A DNA stretch of 18,550 nt from an uncultured Sutterella sp. (lineage in GTDB: Bacteria > Pseudomonadota > Gammaproteobacteria > Burkholderiales > Burkholderiaceae_F): NCBI GenBank assembly GCA_905198475.1, contig CAJKCQ010000046.1, positions 1-18,550 of the forward strand. Reading direction: 5' to 3'. Of the stretch, positions 14,232-18,550 are shown piece by piece; position 1 is the stretch's first letter; every line of letters starts with the position of its first letter. Both the position numbers and the translations under genes were made by a program. The notes under the pieces are model-generated. The model saw only the letters and a list, made by a program, of their open reading frames with translations, did not search any database and was not told the origin of the DNA.

Positions 14232-14366
14232 ACGTGGCGGCGAACGCGGGGGTTAGGGGGCGGAGCCCCATCCCTCGCAGACTTCCTACGCCAAGGCGAA
14301 CAATCGTTCATCTTAATGCGGTACCGCAATATCAAAAAGTCTTAAATATAGGGCATCAATCTTCAA

Positions 14367-16340
14367 TTATTTTCGGCAACTAACTTGACAGACACCGGTC
14401 CCCGCCGGAATCTGCGCCGGCGCGATGAGGATCTGGCCCAGCGAATCGGCCCAGGCGACGACGGCGCCGCCGAGGAGCGCCGCGGCGCCGAGCTGGGTCT
14501 TCACCGTCCGCGCGCCCATCATGAGGGCCATGTGCGGGGCGACGAGACCCACGAAGGCGACCGGACCCATGGCGGCGGTCGCCGCCGCGCAGAGGAGCGC
14601 GCAGAGCCCCAGGAGCACCAGCGCCGAGCCCCCGAGCGGCAGGCCGCGCGATTGCGCGAAGTCCCGCCCGATCGAAAGGAGCGTCATGCTGCGCGACACC
14701 GCGAGCGCGGCGCCGAGAAGCACGAGGACCCCGAGAACAAGCAGCGCGGCCGCAGTGGGCGACGTGCGGTAGGTCGACCCCGAGAGCCACTGCAGGATGA
14801 AGTAGTTCTCCATCGTGCCGCGCGAGAGCGAGAGCGTGGTCGCCGAGTCAAGGAAGGCCGAGAGCGCGATGCCCGCCAACACCACGATCGAGGGCGAGAA
14901 GCGCGAGCTCCGGGATAGGAGCAGCAGGAGCGCCAACACCGTGAGGCTGCCGCCCAGGGCCCAGAGCGAGCCCGACTGCCCCACTCCGGCGCCGAACCAG
15001 AGCGCGCCCGCCACCATCGCGAAGGCGGCGCCCGCGGAGACGCCGAGAATGTCGGGCGAAGCGAGCGGATTGCGGATCAGGCGCTGCATGATGACGCCCG
15101 CGGCCGCCAGACCCGCACCGGCGGCCAAGGCCGTCGTGAAGCGCGGAATCCGCAGGAGGAGTTCGTAATGGTCGGCCAAGCCCCACGTCCACCCGCCCCC
15201 GCGGTTGACAAGGAAGAGGTTGAGGGCCGCGAGGGCGAGGACCGCGGCGCCGAGCGCCGCCGCAGCCGTCTTCGAGAAGACCTTCTTCGCGGCGACGAGC
15301 GCGCCGCGCCCGACTGCACCCGCTTCGGCCGTCATGTCGGCGGCCTGCCGGCGCACGATCCAGATGAAGATGGGCGTGCCGATAACGGCCGACACCACGC
15401 CCGACGGGACGATGTTTCCCGTGAGGGCGGAGAGCCAAACGGCGAGCGCATCGGTGGCGACGAGGAGGCCCGCGCCGATCAGCATGCTCGCGAGCAGCTG
15501 CACGCGCGGAGCCCGCAGCCCGCAGGCGCGCGCGATGTTGGGCGCAATGAGGCCCGTGAAGTTGATGACGCCCGCGGCCGTGATGAAGGCGGAGACGAGC
15601 CAAACGCCCATCGTCGTCAACGCGACGAAGACCGGCACCACGGGAAGCCCTCTCGAGCGCGCGCCTTCGTCGCCCAAGGAGATCAGCGCCAGCGCGCGCG
15701 GCGCGAAGAGAAGAAGCACCGCGATCACGGGGAGCGTGCGCACGAGAAGCGTCTCGATGCCGCTCCAGCCGTTCTGCGCGAGGTCGCCCGCGCCCCAGAG
15801 GAAGACGTTCTGGATGAAGTCGGAGTGCAGCAGCACGATCGCGGTCGCGAGCGCACCGAAGAGGAGGTTCACAACCATGCCGGAGATGATGAGCGTCACG
15901 CCCGTCATGTTCCTCGGCCCCGTGATGAGGACGATGAGCCCGAAGGCAAGGAGCGCCCCGACGAATGCCGCGAGGAGAAGCCCCTCGCCCGCCATCTCGG
16001 GGAAGAACGCGCTCACCACGACGATCGCAAGCCACCCGCCCGACGAGGTGCCCAAGGTAAGGGGCGACGTCATCGGGTTCTGCGTGAGCTGCTGCAGGAG
16101 GCTGCCGACGAGCCCAAGGATCGCGCCGCCCAAAAGGGCTGCGGCAAGCCGCGGGAGCGTGCCGTAGACGTAGTAGTAGGCGTCAAAGCTCTCGGCGCGC
16201 GACGGATGAAGGAGAGAATCGAGGCACGCGCTCCAGGAGAGCGGATTCTCAATCGAAAGGGCCGCGGCCGCGCCTGCGGCGAGAAGCACCGCAGCGCCGC
16301 AGAGGCCGAAGAGCCCGAGGGAGGAAGTGTTCGTGCGCAT
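14367..16340 (-). CDS. fhuB: FhuB-like ferric hydroxamate permease, 3' end cut by IS
   Basis: This inner-membrane permease is a fusion of two FecCD (BtuC-like) units, as in FhuB. It moves iron-siderophore from FhuD into the cytoplasm with energy from FhuC. The first unit contains RLAAALLGGAILGLVGSLLQ, QNPMTSPLTLGTSSGG, and the coupling region INFTGLIAPNIARACG. The second contains RNPLASPDILGVSAGAAFAM, QWLSGSTY, and VAFVGLVAPHMALMMGAR. Both units keep the ATPase-contacting helix motif. Native sequence ends at Thr648 (position 14397). The next nine residues and the stop come from the IS. The lost tail of 24 residues lies at 12316-12397. The shortened protein lacks its last membrane helix and may be inactive. 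It follows fhuD by 5 bases. Confidence 0.9.
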   Translation of the reverse strand: MRTNTSSLGLFGLCGAAVLLAAGAAAALSIENPLSWSACLDSLLHPSRAESFDAYYYVYGTLPRLAAALLGGAILGLVGSLLQQLTQNPMTSPLTLGTSSGGWLAIVVVSAFFPEMAGEGLLLAAFVGALLAFGLIVLITGPRNMTGVTLIISGMVVNLLFGALATAIVLLHSDFIQNVFLWGAGDLAQNGWSGIETLLVRTLPVIAVLLLFAPRALALISLGDEGARSRGLPVVPVFVALTTMGVWLVSAFITAAGVINFTGLIAPNIARACGLRAPRVQLLASMLIGAGLLVATDALAVWLSALTGNIVPSGVVSAVIGTPIFIWIVRRQAADMTAEAGAVGRGALVAAKKVFSKTAAAALGAAVLALAALNLFLVNRGGGWTWGLADHYELLLRIPRFTTALAAGAGLAAAGVIMQRLIRNPLASPDILGVSAGAAFAMVAGALWFGAGVGQSGSLWALGGSLTVLALLLLLSRSSRFSPSIVVLAGIALSAFLDSATTLSLSRGTMENYFILQWLSGSTYRTSPTAAALLVLGVLVLLGAALAVSRSMTLLSIGRDFAQSRGLPLGGSALVLLGLCALLCAAATAAMGPVAFVGLVAPHMALMMGARTVKTQLGAAALLGGAVVAWADSLGQILIAPAQIPAGTGVCQVSCRK

Positions 16341-16345
16341 GGCGG

Positions 16346-17395
16346 TCAGGGTCCGGTCAGGTCGGCGGCGGCTTTTGCGGCGGCCTCTTCAGGATTCTTT
16401 GCAGCGTCTTCGGCGCCCGGAGCGAGCGTAAGGAGCGCCGTAACGACGCGCTCGGCCGTCACGAGGATCGAGAGCGCCCCGCCGTGGCTCCAGTAGGCTT
16501 CGGCCGCGGCGACCCGCCCCTTGCGCGCAAAGGGCGTCGCGCACCAGAGGATGGAGTTCATCACCTTCTTCTCGAGCGCAAAGGGCCGCGCATAGATCAC
16601 GTAGGCGTCTTCGAGATCCTTCAGATCCCGGATGCGGACCTGCGTGAGGCCGTAGCCGGCGTTGAGACGCTCGAAGGGCTGATGGATTCCCATGCGTCGG
16701 AGCGCATAGTCGGTGATGGAATTGGGCGTATAGACGAAGAGCGTCGTGAGGCTCGAGAAGCGGATCACCTGCACTTGAGGAGTCGTCCCGAAGGCGGCGC
16801 GCACGCGCGCGCCGAGCTCGTGGAGCCCCGCGTCGATGCGCTTCACGACCGCTTCGGCCTCGGCCTCCCGACCGAAAAGGCGGCCGAGCTCACGGAGCTG
16901 CGCGACCGCAGTCTCCGCTTCGCCCTGCGGCGCGTCGGCGCGGTAGTTCTCAAAGACGAGCACGGGCGCGAGTTCAGAAAACTGCGGCAGAAGGTCGAGC
17001 TGCGTGGGCCCGATCAGGATGACGTCGGGCTTCAGAGCGGCGATCCGCTCGAGGTTCGGTTCGGCGCGCGTTCCGACGTCGGCAATCCCCTCGGGGAGCT
17101 TCGGGTCCACGACCCAGGCGTTCCAGGGCGCAATGTCGCCTGCGCCCACGGGCGTGACGCCCAGAGCAATGAGGTTTTCGAGAATGTCCCACTGCAACGC
17201 AACGGCGCGCTTCGGGTGGGTGCGGAAGGTCTTTTCGCCCATCGAGTCGTGCACGACGATGTGGCCGACGTCACTCTGCACGACCTCATGCGCCGGAGCG
17301 GAGGGAGAAGACGCGGCCGCGCGGCGCGCATGCTGCAGCGCCGCGAGAGCGGGAGGAAAAAGGAGAAGCGAGCGGCGGGTGAGCATCAGCGTCAT
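16346..17395 (-). CDS. fhuD: FhuD-like periplasmic siderophore-binding protein
   Basis: This 349-residue class III binding protein of the TroA/FecB/FhuD fold captures ferric siderophore in the periplasm. It begins with a twin-arginine-like signal (LTRRSLLLFPPALAALQ), suggesting Tat export as in some FhuD proteins. The mature part has KRAVALQWDILENLIALGVT and GIADVGTRAEPNLERIAALK, then PDVILIGP, the classic FhuD sequence order, and a long backbone helix in the middle. Start choice: the ATG at 17395 has its G-run immediately adjacent, whereas the ATG at 17386 has AGGGG at a proper distance. The true start may be the latter, 3 residues shorter. The C-terminus is Ala/Glu-rich. The gene is 3 bases from the fhuC stop, clearly in one operon. 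Confidence 0.9.
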   Translation of the reverse strand: MTLMLTRRSLLLFPPALAALQHARRAAASSPSAPAHEVVQSDVGHIVVHDSMGEKTFRTHPKRAVALQWDILENLIALGVTPVGAGDIAPWNAWVVDPKLPEGIADVGTRAEPNLERIAALKPDVILIGPTQLDLLPQFSELAPVLVFENYRADAPQGEAETAVAQLRELGRLFGREAEAEAVVKRIDAGLHELGARVRAAFGTTPQVQVIRFSSLTTLFVYTPNSITDYALRRMGIHQPFERLNAGYGLTQVRIRDLKDLEDAYVIYARPFALEKKVMNSILWCATPFARKGRVAAAEAYWSHGGALSILVTAERVVTALLTLAPGAEDAAKNPEEAAAKAAADLTGP

Positions 17396-17398
17396 CCC

Positions 17399-18199
17399 CT
17401 ACTCGCAGATGAATGCGGTCTTGAGGTCCCCGCGGGCGGCGCGCGGCCAGGAGGACGGCGGATACGGGTGGTTGATGAGCTTCACGCCGATCTCGAAGAG
17501 CCCGTCGAGGTTCCCTTCGTCCTCAATCATGCCGAGGCCGCCCTCAAAAAGAACGCGCCCGCCCTTCAGAGCCACGATGTGGGTGGCGAACCGGAGCGCG
17601 AGGTTGATGTCGTGGATGATCGCGATCACGCCGCGCTTCTCCTCGCGGTTGAGCTTCTCGAGGAGCGCGAGGACGCCGTACTGGTGCTTGACGTCAAGGG
17701 CGGAGGTCGGTTCGTCCAGGATCATCACGGGCGAGGCCTGCGCGAGGAGCATGCCGATCCAAACGCGCTGCCGCTCGCCCCCGGAGAGGTCGTCTGCGAA
17801 GGCGCGGGCGAAGCGGCTTGTGCCCGTCGCCTCAAGCGCCCGGTCGATCGCCTCTTCGTCCTCCGGGCGCCAGCGCCCAAAGAGCCCCCGCCAGGGGTAG
17901 CGGCCGAGACGCACGAGCTCGCGGCAGATGAGGCCTGCGGAGGCCGGAAGCTTCTGCGGCAGGAACGCCACGCGTCGGGCGCGCTCGCGCTCGGGCATTG
18001 CAAAGAGGTCCCGGCCGTCGAGGAGCACCTCGCCGGCGTCAGGCTTCACGAGTCCGGAGATGATCGAGGCGAGCGTGGACTTCCCGGAACCGTTGTGACC
18101 GAGAATCAGCGTCATTTGATCGGTGGGAATCGTGAGGTGGTCGATCGAGAGAATCGTCCGGCCTTCACGGACCATGCGGATGCCGTTGAGTTCGTACAT
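17399..18199 (-). CDS. fhuC: FhuC-like siderophore ABC transporter ATPase
   Basis: This 266-residue ABC ATPase would drive uptake through FhuB. All motifs are intact: Walker A GHNGSGKS (34-41), Q-loop Gln82 in LPQKLP, signature LSGGERQR (138-145), Walker B VMILDE (158-163) followed by PTSALD, and the switch His196 in IIHD. The sequence order and ALDVKHQ after the D-loop are typical of the iron-siderophore (FepC/FhuC) group. It lies between the receptor gene and fhuD, the same order as E. coli fhuACDB. No clear Shine-Dalgarno precedes the ATG at 18199: the leader is pyrimidine-rich. Expression may be lower than that of the receptor because of the hairpin upstream. Confidence 0.93.
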   Translation of the reverse strand: MYELNGIRMVREGRTILSIDHLTIPTDQMTLILGHNGSGKSTLASIISGLVKPDAGEVLLDGRDLFAMPERERARRVAFLPQKLPASAGLICRELVRLGRYPWRGLFGRWRPEDEEAIDRALEATGTSRFARAFADDLSGGERQRVWIGMLLAQASPVMILDEPTSALDVKHQYGVLALLEKLNREEKRGVIAIIHDINLALRFATHIVALKGGRVLFEGGLGMIEDEGNLDGLFEIGVKLINHPYPPSSWPRAARGDLKTAFICE

Positions 18200-18255
18200 G
18201 ACGCAGAAAAGCGCAATGGTGTTGAGAGAAGGGTTGAGGGAAGGTTGCGAATATG

Positions 18256-18296
18256 TTCAACCGTCCGACGCCAGAGAGGGGCGTCGGACGGTTGAA
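18256..18296 (-). terminator. Strong hairpin between receptor gene and fhuC
   Basis: Perfect 17-bp arms (18256-18272 and 18280-18296) enclose a 7-base loop, 44 bases after the receptor stop. There is no long T-run on the minus strand, and it is preceded by CTCTTTC. It probably gives partial termination or 3'-end protection, so the abundant outer membrane receptor is made in excess of the transporter. Confidence 0.65.
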
Positions 18297-18340
18297 AGAG
18301 AGCCGAATGAACCAGAATGATTCAAACGGAAGATCTGGGT

Positions 18341-18550
18341 TTACCAGTTGTAGGTGAGCGTGGCGCGAGCGACACGGCGTTCGCCGAGATATGCGAATCC
18401 GAAGTCGCTGGACTGAACGTACTCTTTGTCAAACAGATTTGTGACAGTCCCCTGAATATTCCAATGCTTGTCAAAGGCATATCCAACGGCGAGATCCAGG
18501 GCGAACGCAGATTTTCGTGAATTACGACTGGCGTGACTCACGTTCCTGAA
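18341..18550 (-). CDS. TonB-dependent siderophore receptor, C-terminal part (runs off the window)
   Basis: The last 69 codons of an outer membrane receptor are present, and its start lies beyond the window. The sequence shows alternating beta-strand segments (FALDLAVGYAFDKHWNIQGT), the diagnostic VTNLFDKEY motif of TonB-dependent receptors, and the final strand VARATLTYNW. The protein ends with an aromatic residue, as needed for outer membrane barrel assembly. The motif and the fhuCDB genes downstream indicate a hydroxamate-type ferric siderophore receptor (FhuA, FoxA or FcuA-like). The exact ligand cannot be told from this end. Confidence 0.9.
   Translation of the reverse strand, partial: FRNVSHASRNSRKSAFALDLAVGYAFDKHWNIQGTVTNLFDKEYVQSSDFGFAYLGERRVARATLTYNW

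Larger units (their letters stand above)
12398..14396 (+). mobile_element. IS3-family insertion sequence inserted in fhuB
   Basis: This element of about 2.0 kb carries overlapping orfA and orfB with a DDE integrase domain. Its near-terminal inverted repeats match at 16 of 20 positions (TATCTGTCAAAATAGGTGCC at 12400-12419 and the complement of 14375-14394). It is flanked by a 7-bp repeat. Both ORFs are intact and the slippery frameshift site is present, so it may still move. The exact ends are uncertain by 2 bases because a CC pair sits on each side. Its length exceeds the usual 1.2-1.6 kb because 336 bases follow orfB. That tail is described separately. Orientation is opposite to fhuB. Confidence 0.85.
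12391..14403. repeat. Target site duplication GGTCCCC flanking the IS
   Basis: GGTCCCC occurs at 12391-12397 and at 14397-14403, directly outside the IS ends. The original uninterrupted site can be rebuilt as GAGGGTCCCCGCCGG. Seven bases is somewhat longer than is common for IS3-family elements (3-5), so the true duplication may be shorter by chance identity. Confidence 0.65.

Noticed and set aside
14069..14383. A 104-codon plus-strand ORF behind orfB with GC-rich third positions
   Set aside because: It has no ribosome binding site and no recognised family, and it runs through the long hairpin. The apparent codon bias may come from the palindrome. It is kept only as a possibility.
16484..18295. 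A 603-codon plus-strand ORF over fhuD and fhuC
   Set aside because: It is antisense to two motif-complete transporter genes and has a shadow-frame composition.
1..18550. CRISPR array, tRNA, rRNA or prophage
   Set aside because: No regularly spaced repeats, no tRNA-like cloverleaf with a GTTCRA arm, and no phage structural genes were found on reading both strands.

Overview
The window is about 18.5 kb of high-GC DNA from a Gram-negative bacterium. Evidence for the cell type is a lipobox lipoprotein, a TonB-dependent receptor with a C-terminal aromatic residue, a periplasmic FhuD-like protein, and strong GGAG-type ribosome binding sites. The codon use and the protein families would fit a betaproteobacterium (Burkholderiales, possibly Sutterellaceae), but this is an impression and not a proof. 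One small patch, the hicAB toxin-antitoxin pair, is clearly lower in GC and looks acquired.

Layout. (1) 1-2050, minus strand: a META/HslJ-type lipoprotein and a DAACS (SLC1-type) acidic amino acid/dicarboxylate symporter, each with its own terminator. (2) 2170-3050, minus strand: an unknown small membrane protein overlapping a decayed downstream gene with an in-frame TAG and a frameshift. (3) 3295-4001, plus strand: hicA-hicB with a good sigma-70-like promoter, palindromes over the promoter and the hicA ribosome binding site, and a hairpin between the two genes. (4) 4165-7869: a divergent amino acid module. A YheO/DauR-like PAS-HTH regulator, a RidA-family protein and a threonine-synthase-fold PLP enzyme form a tight minus-strand operon. 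A DSD1-type D-serine/D-3-hydroxyaspartate dehydratase-like enzyme lies on the plus strand. A perfect palindrome sits between the two units. (5) 8133-10246, plus strand: a LeuC/LeuD-like isomerase pair without leuA or leuB beside it. (6) 10607-11575, minus strand: an EamA/DMT exporter. (7) 11580-12315: a scrap region with a 59-residue relic of an RND efflux pump. (8) 12316-18550, minus strand: a siderophore uptake operon in the order receptor (partial)-fhuC-fhuD-fhuB, whose last gene is split by an IS3-family element at 12398-14396.

How the parts work together. The fhu genes form a complete ferric hydroxamate-type uptake route: outer membrane receptor, periplasmic binding protein, fused double permease and ATPase. 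The IS removed only the last 24 residues of FhuB, and the missing tail is still present on the other side of the IS, in frame across a 7-bp target duplication. The amino acid module pairs two PLP enzymes with a Rid protein and a regulator of the family that includes the D-arginine sensor DauR. This suggests inducible breakdown of a hydroxy- or D-amino acid, with the DAACS symporter and the LeuCD pair as possible but unproven partners.

The most interesting points are the IS-split fhuB, the unusually long IS tail with a 25-bp-arm hairpin and internal copies of the terminal repeat, the RNA architecture of hicAB, and the divergent PLP/Rid/LeuCD module, which may be an undescribed catabolic system.
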